This document shows positions 8,081-14,931 of a stretch of 48,168 bases of DNA, in pieces (the stretch's first letter is position 1; every line of letters begins with the position of its first letter). Position numbers and translations under genes: made by a program. The notes under the pieces were generated by a model, which was given only the letters and a program-made list of their open reading frames with translations, ran no database searches and had not been told where the DNA came from. The stretch comes from an uncultured Candidatus Melainabacteria bacterium (lineage in GTDB: Bacteria; Cyanobacteriota; Vampirovibrionia; Gastranaerophilales; Gastranaerophilaceae), in contig CAKVIM010000015.1 of assembly GCA_934754775.1 (NCBI GenBank), positions 1 through 48,168 on the forward strand. The letters run 5' to 3'.

Positions 8081-8107
8081 ATTACGGCATTTTTTGTAAA
8101 AACTTTA
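8081..8107 (-). promoter_or_regulatory. Sigma-28 (FliA-type) promoter of the EF-hand/LysM gene
   Basis: On the minus strand TAAAGTTT (8100-8107), exactly 11 bp, then GCCGTAAT (8081-8088). The FliA consensus is TAAAGTTT-N11-GCCGATAA. The predicted start is near 8074, giving a leader of about 42 nt that ends in a strong ribosome-binding site. A matching promoter occurs at 36528-36554. Confidence 0.8.
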
Positions 8108-8220
8108 GGGGACATGGAAAGAAAGGGGCAAGCACTACAGCTTATATCATATGCTACAAGCGAATTTGGGGCAATTGTAACATTTTTTCAAATTGCTTAA
8201 CATTTCTCTAATGCGTAAAT

Positions 8221-9180
8221 TTAGACACAACTTTTAACAAGATTTTCACTCAACAAAAAGTCGCAGATTTCTTTTTCCAAATGTATATTATAAAGCCCGT
8301 TGATTTCCTTAATAAAATAGCAAGGGCTTGTTACATTGACTTCTATAATCTTACCGTCAATAACATCCAAGCCTGCCATAGAAATTCCCATAGAATTCAA
8401 TCGTTTTGCAACTTTTGAAAAGTCAGCAAGCTCCTGCAAACTAAGTTCAGCGTTCGTTATAAAGTTATCGTTATGGGTATTGAACTTAAAGTCATCTCCG
8501 CTCGGCAGTTTCTTAACGCAATACTTAAGCACCTTATCACCTAGTGTCAAAACACGTTTATCGCCGTTTTTAACACCCGTGATAAATTTTTGCACCATAA
8601 CTAACGTTGTTTCATTATTAGTCATGGTGTTAATAATTGTCCTTGTATTCGGATCGCCTTCATAAAGATACATAACACCCGAACCGAAGCATCTGTTAAG
8701 CGGTTTGAGAACAATTTGTTTATGGACTGCTAAAAATGCTTCAATATCGCTTAATGACGCAGTCACAATATTTTCGGACATAAATTCTTTAAAATAAACG
8801 CTATGCAATTTTTCGTTAAAATCTCGAATTGCACGAGGAGAGTTAATCACGACGGGTTTTGAGACAAAATCAAATATATAAGTAGCATTAATATAATCAA
8901 TATCAACCGGCGGATCGGGACGAAACATGACCATATCAAACTCGTCTATCTGTTTTTCGTGCATCAATTGGTTATAAAAAATATCGCCGTCTTTTGAATA
9001 AGCATCATAGCATTTCGCATAAGCAATATCTTCCTTCAACGACAAATTAGGAATTGTTGTCACAAAGACCTGATTTCCTCTATCTAAAAACTCCTTAACA
9101 ATCCAGAAATTTGTTACAAGCTTATTAAATTCAAAATATTTAAGTTCCAATTTGTCCAAAATAAATAAGATTTTCTTCAT
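8221..9180 (-). CDS. GshB-like ATP-grasp ligase
   Basis: The 319-residue protein matches prokaryotic glutathione synthetase (GshB) in length and layout. It has an N-terminal domain with FRPDPPVDIDYINATYIFD, corresponding to the family's 'RKDPPFD..Y..AT' block, then the ATP-grasp fold with IVLKPLNRCFGSGV, a DKRVLTL segment, and the C-terminal metal/ATP-binding IIEVNVTSPCYFIKEI. GshB joins gamma-glutamylcysteine to glycine. The family block usually continues with 'SPTG'; here it is SPCY, so the acceptor may differ. No gshA is in view. It has its own leaderless-type promoter, back to back with that of the phosphoesterase operon. Confidence 0.85.
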   Translation of the reverse strand: MKKILFILDKLELKYFEFNKLVTNFWIVKEFLDRGNQVFVTTIPNLSLKEDIAYAKCYDAYSKDGDIFYNQLMHEKQIDEFDMVMFRPDPPVDIDYINATYIFDFVSKPVVINSPRAIRDFNEKLHSVYFKEFMSENIVTASLSDIEAFLAVHKQIVLKPLNRCFGSGVMYLYEGDPNTRTIINTMTNNETTLVMVQKFITGVKNGDKRVLTLGDKVLKYCVKKLPSGDDFKFNTHNDNFITNAELSLQELADFSKVAKRLNSMGISMAGLDVIDGKIIEVNVTSPCYFIKEINGLYNIHLEKEICDFLLSENLVKSCV

Positions 9181-9186
9181 GCTTCA

Positions 9187-9215
9187 AATTTATCACCAAA
9201 TAAAGTTTTGTACAA
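9187..9215 (-). promoter_or_regulatory. Leaderless-type promoter of the GshB-like gene
   Basis: On the minus strand TTGTAC (9210-9215), 17 bp, TAAATT (9187-9192), then 6 nt to the ATG at 9180. No Shine-Dalgarno is present. The -10 sequence is the same as in the rplJ promoter. Confidence 0.45.
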
Positions 9216-9216
9216 G

Positions 9217-9246
9217 TTGACTTGCAGAGTAAAAATAGATTATTAT
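9217..9246 (+). promoter_or_regulatory. Promoter of the phosphoesterase operon
   Basis: TTGACT (9217-9222), 18 bp, TATTAT (9241-9246), 10 nt before the ATG at 9257. An alternative -10, TATAAA (9244-9249), lies 7 nt before the ATG. Either gives a very short or absent leader, and no ribosome-binding site is visible. Its -35 is adjacent to that of the divergent gene. Confidence 0.5.
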
Positions 9247-9256
9247 AAATAAAAGT

Positions 9257-10237
9257 ATGAAACGATATAAAAAACAAAAACACGAGTCATTTTTCTCAAA
9301 GATTGTTAACTTTACGCTGACAATCCTAATAGCTTGTGCAATCGGCTCACAAGTCTGCACTGCAGCAGGAAATAACCTCAGAATAGCACAAGTAAGTGAC
9401 GCCCATTTTTCGTCATTTGAAGATAACACTTCTTACAAATTCTTAAAAAAATCAGGGGAACTACTTGATGACGTTATATTCCAGATTAACACCTCAGGAC
9501 CTTACGATTTTGTAATGTTCACAGGGGATTTAATCAACAAACCGAAAGTAAGCGAGTTAGAAAAATTCACTCAGCACGCTCAAAACTTGATTTATCCGTG
9601 GTATGCAATCGACGGAAACCACGATATTTCAATAGATGGCCCGCTAACAAAACGAAAATTTATAGAAGTACTTGCAAACTGCAACGACAACATGAACCAA
9701 AAGAACATGTATTATGCATTCACGCCAAAAAAAGGGTTCAGAGTAATCTGTCTCGATTCAATAATCGACTACAAGCTTACTTCAAACGGCGAAATTTCTA
9801 ACGAAGAGTTTATGTGGTTGGAAGAAGAAATCCAAAACCACGAGAAAGACACTCTAATCGTCTGCACGCACGTACCAATAATTGAACCTTTCTCAAGCCC
9901 AAATCACAAAATGATTAACGAATATGATGTAAGAAAATTGCTTAAGAGTCACAAAAACCCCGTAATCGTACTTCAAGGGCATTATCACTGTACAAAAATT
10001 AAGCAAGACGAAAACATGTTAGTAATCGCTTGTCCTTCGCTTGTTACATATCCGAACGCATTTAGAGTTATTAATATACATTCAAACAAAGACCGTGCAC
10101 AGGTCGACGTATATTTAAAAGAAACAAATCTTAAGGACATTCAATCTCGTTCAAAGCTCCGTCTAATGGGTTCTGAACGACTTTACGGCGAAGAAAGCGA
10201 CAGAAATGCCAGTTTTAAATTAGGAAGGGAATTATAA
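9257..10237 (+). CDS. Calcineurin-type metallophosphoesterase, exported or anchored
   Basis: The 326-residue protein starts with a basic stretch and a hydrophobic segment (about residues 17-37, ending CTAA), a signal peptide or membrane anchor. The metallophosphoesterase motifs follow in order: VSDAHFS (D48, H50), FTGDL (D91), DGNHD (N121-D123), a later VCTHVP and QGHYH near residue 250. These bind the dinuclear metal centre. The closest familiar type is the CpdA/Icc class, but the export signal argues against a cytoplasmic cAMP phosphodiesterase, so the substrate is left open. The stop codon overlaps the ATG of the next gene (TAATG), making it the first gene of a three-gene operon. Confidence 0.88.
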   Translation: MKRYKKQKHESFFSKIVNFTLTILIACAIGSQVCTAAGNNLRIAQVSDAHFSSFEDNTSYKFLKKSGELLDDVIFQINTSGPYDFVMFTGDLINKPKVSELEKFTQHAQNLIYPWYAIDGNHDISIDGPLTKRKFIEVLANCNDNMNQKNMYYAFTPKKGFRVICLDSIIDYKLTSNGEISNEEFMWLEEEIQNHEKDTLIVCTHVPIIEPFSSPNHKMINEYDVRKLLKSHKNPVIVLQGHYHCTKIKQDENMLVIACPSLVTYPNAFRVINIHSNKDRAQVDVYLKETNLKDIQSRSKLRLMGSERLYGEESDRNASFKLGREL

Positions 10238-11166
10238 TGGATGAGTTTAAAATCAAGTTCAGAGGTGTAAGAGGAAGTTATCCGGTTGCCAATAAAGACT
10301 TTTTGAAATACGGCGGCAACACTTCTTGCGTAGAAGTTCGAGTAGGCGGACACCTTATCATACTTGATGCAGGAACAGGACTAATAAGCTTAGGCAACGA
10401 GCTTATGCACAAATACATTGAATCCGGCACCACAATTACAGATAGAACACCTGTGAGATGCACGATTCTATTGAGCCACATCCACCTTGACCACATTCAA
10501 GGCTTCCCGTTCTTTCGACCTTCACATTTAGCTTCTACAAGAATGTGCATGCTGGGCGGAGTTAACTACAACGAAACTCTGGAGCAAGAACTTGCAAAAC
10601 TATTATTCACAAAGTCTTTCCCGCTTGATTTGGGCGATATTGCAGCTGATTTAAAAATCATTGACCTTAACGAAACAAATTACATCATCTTCAAAAAAGG
10701 TGAAGAAATGCCAAAAGTCGTTAGAGTAAACGATTTAAAAGAAGGCGATTACACAGATGAAGACGTTGTTATAACTTGCTACAAATCTTACGCTCACCCA
10801 CAAAACGGAGTATTTATCTACAAAATTATGCACAAAGGCAAGAGCCTTGTTTACGCTACAGACAAAGAAAGTTACCCTGGGGGCGACAAAAAGCTCGTTA
10901 AGTTTGCAAAAGGCTGCGACTTGATTATCCACGACGCACAATACTGCACAGAAGATTATTTGAGCATATATGTACCAAAACAAGGATTCGGACATTCAAC
11001 GTTTGAAATGGCGTTAGAATGCAAACAACAAGTCGGTGCAAAGAAAATGGTATTTTTCCACTTTGACCCGGGATACAGCGACGAGAAACTCGATTCTCTT
11101 GCAGAAGAATACGCTTCAAAAGACGCAATATTCGCTTATGAAGGTTTAGAAATAGATTTATTATGA
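10237..11166 (+). CDS. MBL-fold metallo-hydrolase
   Basis: The 309-residue protein has the opening GVRGSYPV...YGGNTSCVEV...LDAGTG seen in a large group of RNase Z/PhnP-like metallo-beta-lactamase hydrolases. The zinc motif HIHLDH spans residues 81-86. Later ligands are visible in 'YATDKE', 'IIHDAQY' and 'FFHFDPG'. There is no signal peptide, so it should act in the cytoplasm. Members of this group cleave phosphodiester bonds in RNA or cyclic nucleotides; the substrate is not predictable here. It overlaps both neighbours (TAATG before, ATGA after), so the three genes are translationally coupled. Confidence 0.88.
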   Translation: MDEFKIKFRGVRGSYPVANKDFLKYGGNTSCVEVRVGGHLIILDAGTGLISLGNELMHKYIESGTTITDRTPVRCTILLSHIHLDHIQGFPFFRPSHLASTRMCMLGGVNYNETLEQELAKLLFTKSFPLDLGDIAADLKIIDLNETNYIIFKKGEEMPKVVRVNDLKEGDYTDEDVVITCYKSYAHPQNGVFIYKIMHKGKSLVYATDKESYPGGDKKLVKFAKGCDLIIHDAQYCTEDYLSIYVPKQGFGHSTFEMALECKQQVGAKKMVFFHFDPGYSDEKLDSLAEEYASKDAIFAYEGLEIDLL

Positions 11167-11717
11167 TTAAAAAGTGCCTTATAATCATTTTATTAGTTCT
11201 AACGGTATTTTGTTCAGGATACAGGAAGCCATACAAATACACGATTGATGCGGGTAAAGACGCATTCTACCACAACAATGTCGGGCTAAATTATCTAAAA
11301 GACAGAATATATTACGCTGCAATCCAAGAATTCAAAATTGCAATTCAGCTGAGTCCGAACACTCAAGCAACGGCAATTTTCAAAAATAATCTCGGCGAAA
11401 CGTACATGTTTATCGGCTATCCCGAAATGGCAAGAGTTTGCTATGAGGACGCTATCACGCTATATGGGCTTAATTTTAAATACTATTTAAACCTAATCGA
11501 ATGCTACAGAACTTTAGGCATCACACAGTCTAAAATCAGAGAGCTTACGGGAAGTAAAAGCCCCTATGATAGAATTCAGCTCGGTTTGTTATACATCCAA
11601 GCAGGCGAAACACGAAAAGGAGTAAACACTCTGGATGAACTATGCACAGACGAACCTGATTTAATCATAACATCCGCAATTAGGCAATATCTAAAAGAAG
11701 TAACCTCTAAAATGTAG
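11163..11717 (+). CDS. TPR protein with lipoprotein-like N-terminus
   Basis: The 184-residue product begins with a basic-hydrophobic segment ending LTVFCSGY. The cysteine at about residue 17 resembles a lipoprotein site, but F at the preceding position is atypical, so lipidation is uncertain. Residues about 35-110 hold two TPR units ('YYAAIQEFKIAIQLSPN' and 'GYPEMARVCYEDAITLYG'), and a third unit is likely near 135-165. It overlaps the MBL gene by 4 nt (ATGA) and is the last gene of the operon. It meets the minus-strand gene at 11718 end to end with no terminator between them. Confidence 0.8.
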   Translation: MIKKCLIIILLVLTVFCSGYRKPYKYTIDAGKDAFYHNNVGLNYLKDRIYYAAIQEFKIAIQLSPNTQATAIFKNNLGETYMFIGYPEMARVCYEDAITLYGLNFKYYLNLIECYRTLGITQSKIRELTGSKSPYDRIQLGLLYIQAGETRKGVNTLDELCTDEPDLIITSAIRQYLKEVTSKM

Positions 11718-12260
11718 TTACTTAAAATATTTCATCATTGTTTTTGTAATACCTTTATTAAAGAATGCTGCGACTTCTGCGTAATTAAAATTGTCAACAC
11801 CATGAGGAGCTACCTGTGATGCCAGATGCAAGTTTGACATATTAACCAATGATGAAAAAAGATCTTGGAACACTAAATAATATTCCCTATCTTTTCGGTG
11901 ACTCTTATTTTGAATCATCTCACGTGTAATTTTCGCTAGCAAAGTATAAATCTTCATTGCAGTGCTTTCTTCAGATTTTGATTTGATTTCTTTCAAATCA
12001 TTAAGGAGCGGAACTTTTTTATCGTTTAAAAGCAAATACTCATTGCTCCCTAGACGTTTATACATTAGAGTCATTGTATCTTTAGGAAAGCGAACACCTT
12101 GTTCTCTTTGGATGGAATGCCATTTATCCAAATCGGCAGAACCTTCGTTGTCAAGCTGAGTTGCAATATATGCAAACGCATATTCCTTATCAAGTGCCAT
12201 TTTTTCTACGATAGGATTTTTGTATCCTTTAAAATTTACATTATTAAAATTTACGTTCAT
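11718..12260 (-). CDS. Tagged protein of unknown function (N-terminal NFKG)
   Basis: The 180-residue product is soluble and helical, with no recognised domain. Its N-terminus reads MNVNFNNVNFKGY: a short Asn-rich strand ending in F-K-G at residues 10-12. The same kind of tag occurs near the N-terminus of the M16-like protein and the HExxH protein in this window, and in looser form in the Ski2-like helicase. The body contains charged helices and a segment near residues 128-146 ('YYLVFQDLFSSLVNMSNLHL'). No ribosome-binding site or clear leaderless promoter precedes it. It is divergent from the Memo gene, with 64 bp between them. Confidence 0.75.
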   Translation of the reverse strand: MNVNFNNVNFKGYKNPIVEKMALDKEYAFAYIATQLDNEGSADLDKWHSIQREQGVRFPKDTMTLMYKRLGSNEYLLLNDKKVPLLNDLKEIKSKSEESTAMKIYTLLAKITREMIQNKSHRKDREYYLVFQDLFSSLVNMSNLHLASQVAPHGVDNFNYAEVAAFFNKGITKTMMKYFK

Positions 12261-12289
12261 ATAATTAACAAAACCTGTAAAAATATTTT

Positions 12290-12318
12290 TTGCTATTACG
12301 TTTAAATTATTATAAAAT
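12290..12318 (+). promoter_or_regulatory. Leaderless-type promoter of the Memo-AMMECR1 gene
   Basis: TTGCTA (12290-12295), 17 bp, TAAAAT (12313-12318), then 6 nt to the ATG at 12325, with no Shine-Dalgarno. The surrounding TTTGCTATTAC is repeated at 26494-26504 upstream of another tagged-protein gene. Confidence 0.5.
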
Positions 12319-12324
12319 ATTTTT

Positions 12325-13698
12325 ATGAATAAAAAGGCAGCTTTTGCAGGAAGTTTCTATCCCGAAAATCCTGAAGAATTGAATAAATTATTAGACTCAT
12401 TTAAAGAAGAGCTGACAGACGATTTCCGCTCAAAGGCTATCATTGTCCCACATGCCGGATATATATATTCCGGACACGGAGCAATGGCAGGATTTCAACA
12501 TTTTGAACCGAGCGAAAATATTTTCATCATAGCTCCTTCTCATCACGAGAATTTTAACAACATTGCACTTCCGGAGTACACATATTTTGAAACTCCACTC
12601 GGAAATTTGGAAGTAAATAACAAGTTAATCAAAGAAATTGCAGAAAATTTCCCTTCAATTATTGCAAACGAAGCGTTTGAAAACGAGCATTCAATCGAAG
12701 TTCAGCTACCTTTTATCCAAAATTTGTTTATGCCGCAAACTCAAAGTGCGGTAGATTTTGTCAAAAACCTTAAAAAGATTGGACACAAAATCAGGATTGT
12801 TCCAGTACTGGTCGGAAATTGCGACTACAGGCTAATTTCTGATTTAATCTCAACATACTGGGAAAACTCATCATTTGTAATTTCATCCGATTTGAGCCAT
12901 TTTTATCCGATACACGAATGCCGACAAATTGACACTTACACGGCTACAATCATTGAAACAGGAAGAATTGATTTTCTGCAACCTCAACAGGCATGCGGGC
13001 TAACAGGCATAAAAGGGCTTGTCGATTTTGCAAACAACAACGAATGTTCTATGATAAGAGCTGAAATGTACACTTCAGGTGACATTAGCCACGAAACAGA
13101 CAAAGTTGTCGGCTACGGATCTTGGTTCTTGTTCAACGGAACACGCAATGATTTTATTGAAAAATACTACTCTAACTACGTTCTAAAAGCAGCTAGAGCA
13201 AGCATTATGGCAGAACTTAATCAAGAAGAATTTGTTCCTCACAGAATTCCGTCAGTTTTAACTCAATATGGAGCGTCATTTGCTACGCTAAAAATTGACG
13301 GCGAGCTTAGAGGCTGTATAGGTTCTGTATACCCGACAAAACCTCTTATACTAGATATTATAGACAATGCGAAGAATGCAGCATTTCGTGACCCGAGATT
13401 TGAGCCGATAACGCAGGAAGAGTTTGATAGAATTGAAATCTCCGTTTCAATTCTATCGGCAATCGAGCGGATTAATTTCAAGGACGAAAAAGACTTGCTC
13501 TCGAAAATTTATCCGCACGGCATAATTATTGCTGAGCGTGACAGACGAGCTGTCTATCTGCCTATTGTTTGGGAGCAACTGCCGGATAGAGAAATATTTT
13601 TGAATTCGCTCAAGGAAAAAGCTGGACTTCCGCCAAACTATTTTTCAAGAACATTTGAAGCATACAAATTTAGTGCTATTTATCTTGAAGAGAATTAG
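12325..13698 (+). CDS. Fused Memo-like and AMMECR1 protein (AmmeMemoRadiSam B-A)
   Basis: Residues 1 to about 275 are a Memo-family domain (AmmeMemoRadiSam protein B): AFAGSFYPENPEEL at the start, IVPHAGYIYSG, IIAPSHH and SSDLSHFYP, with the conserved histidines. Residues about 285-457 are an AMMECR1 domain (protein A): TQYGASFATL, the signature ELRGCIGS and NAKNAAFRDPRFEPIT. In many prokaryotes the two are separate genes next to a radical SAM gene; here they are one chain of 457 residues. The radical SAM partner is not in this window; the SAM gene at 36768 belongs to another family. The biochemical role of the set is not established. The protein is cytoplasmic by sequence. Confidence 0.93.
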   Translation: MNKKAAFAGSFYPENPEELNKLLDSFKEELTDDFRSKAIIVPHAGYIYSGHGAMAGFQHFEPSENIFIIAPSHHENFNNIALPEYTYFETPLGNLEVNNKLIKEIAENFPSIIANEAFENEHSIEVQLPFIQNLFMPQTQSAVDFVKNLKKIGHKIRIVPVLVGNCDYRLISDLISTYWENSSFVISSDLSHFYPIHECRQIDTYTATIIETGRIDFLQPQQACGLTGIKGLVDFANNNECSMIRAEMYTSGDISHETDKVVGYGSWFLFNGTRNDFIEKYYSNYVLKAARASIMAELNQEEFVPHRIPSVLTQYGASFATLKIDGELRGCIGSVYPTKPLILDIIDNAKNAAFRDPRFEPITQEEFDRIEISVSILSAIERINFKDEKDLLSKIYPHGIIIAERDRRAVYLPIVWEQLPDREIFLNSLKEKAGLPPNYFSRTFEAYKFSAIYLEEN

Positions 13699-13836
13699 TT
13701 TTTTCATTCTCTAAAGCAACTTGAATACTATCTTTCAAACAGTGTTGCAATTTCCAGCCTAAAACTTTTTGAGTTTTTTGTTTTCAGCTGGGATTGGAGT
13801 TCCATGATTTTTTCAGCTTGAGAAAAGTTAGTAGAA
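13677..13836 (-). pseudogene. Possible remnant of a sugar-nucleotide epimerase/dehydratase C-terminus
   Basis: After the recF stop the minus strand can be read as GTPIPAENKKLKK, then with a 1-nt frame change KVLGWKLQHCLKDSIQVALE, ending at a TAG inside the Memo gene end. 'LGWK....L.D.I' is the typical C-terminal block of NAD-dependent epimerases and GDP-mannose dehydratases ('LGWKPK.SLEDGI'). The frame break and the lack of an N-terminal part make this at best a gene relic. It could be chance. Confidence 0.25.
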
Positions 13837-14916
13837 TCATACCAATCCTCCGTTTGCAATCGTAAATATTTTTACATCCTTCAAGAACTCTTCCTCAAAA
13901 AGCACCGTATCCACAGAAGTAATAATAGTTTGGGTATCTTTTTCAATTGATTTCAGAAGATAATTCTGTCGGACTTCGTCCAATTCTGCCAACACATCAT
14001 CAAGCAGCAAAATCGGAGAATATCCTGTTTTTTCTCGAATAATCGCCAATTCTGAAAGTTTCAATGCTAAAACCAAAGTTCTCTGTTGACCTTGCGAAGC
14101 AAATTTAGCAGCATCAATTCCGTTAATCATAAACTCAATATCATCTCTATGCGGCCCCACACATGCCTGTCTACGAGCAAGTTCTTCTCTTCTGCGTTCC
14201 GCAAGTTCTCGTTTCAAATACTCTGAAATTGCTTCAATTTCTGATTCAGGACAAGTATAGTTCAAACTAAAGTATTCAGAATCGCTTATAATTTTATGCT
14301 TATCTTTTGCTATTAATTCAATTTCCTTTAAGAATTTCTTACGCAAAAAGATTATATTTGCACCAGTAATGACCAACTGCTCGTTATAAATATCCAAAAG
14401 AGCTTCATCAATTACCTCGTTTTTTAAAAGATTGTTTTTTTGAATTCTGATTTTGTCATACTTAGATATTCTTTCATCATAAGCAGGATAAATCTGCGAA
14501 ATTGCTCTATCAAGCCAATCCCGTCTATCTTGCGGGGTTCCTCTCAAAAGCAGCAAATCCTTTGTTGAGAACAAAACTGTTTTGACAATTTGTTTAAAAT
14601 TTTTAGGCGTAGATTTCACCTTATTAATCTTAATTTCACGCTTCTTTTCAGTATCATAGCTAAAATCAAGTTCAATATCTGTTTCGTTCTTTAAAATTTC
14701 TGCATTTATTTCAAATTTATTTTCGCCAAACTTAATCAAATCAGAAACCGTAGAAGTTCTGGGGCTTTTTAAATCAGAAAGAAAATAAATGCTTTCCAAA
14801 ATATTCGTCTTGCCTTGTGCATTTTTTCCGATAATAAGTGTTTTCATACTCTCCAAATTGAGAGTCACATCCGCACAATTTCGGTAATTTTTAAGCCCTA
14901 ATCTTACAATTCTCAT
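13837..14916 (-). CDS. recF: DNA replication/repair protein RecF
   Basis: RecF is an SMC-like ATPase that helps load RecA at gaps. The 359-residue length is normal. Motifs: the N-terminal LGLKNYRNC, Walker A IGKNAQGKT (about residues 29-37), signature FASQGQQRT, Walker B PILLLDDVLAELD and the D-loop. The usual dnaA-dnaN-gyrB neighbours are absent. The ATG at 14916 is preceded at 6 nt by TATACT with an extended TG (14923-14931), so recF may have its own leaderless transcript although the helicase gene ends only 12 bp upstream. Confidence 0.95.
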   Translation of the reverse strand: MRIVRLGLKNYRNCADVTLNLESMKTLIIGKNAQGKTNILESIYFLSDLKSPRTSTVSDLIKFGENKFEINAEILKNETDIELDFSYDTEKKREIKINKVKSTPKNFKQIVKTVLFSTKDLLLLRGTPQDRRDWLDRAISQIYPAYDERISKYDKIRIQKNNLLKNEVIDEALLDIYNEQLVITGANIIFLRKKFLKEIELIAKDKHKIISDSEYFSLNYTCPESEIEAISEYLKRELAERRREELARRQACVGPHRDDIEFMINGIDAAKFASQGQQRTLVLALKLSELAIIREKTGYSPILLLDDVLAELDEVRQNYLLKSIEKDTQTIITSVDTVLFEEEFLKDVKIFTIANGGLV

Positions 14917-14922
14917 ACATTA

Positions 14923-14931
14923 AGTATATCA
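14923..14931 (-). promoter_or_regulatory. Extended -10 promoter of recF
   Basis: On the minus strand TGATATACT: the extended TG, one base, then TATACT (14923-14928), 6 nt from the ATG. No convincing -35 is seen at 16-18 bp, as expected for extended -10 promoters. It overlaps the stop codon of the upstream helicase gene. Confidence 0.4.

Noticed and set aside
9198..9230. A TAAAGTTT on the plus strand as a third sigma-28 promoter
   Set aside because: The hexamer region 11 bp downstream reads ACTTGCAG, with no GCCG, so it fails the -10 requirement.
12261..12289. Leaderless promoter for the tagged gene starting at 12260
   Set aside because: No -10 match occurs 6-7 nt before its ATG; the nearest AT-rich hexamers are at wrong distances.
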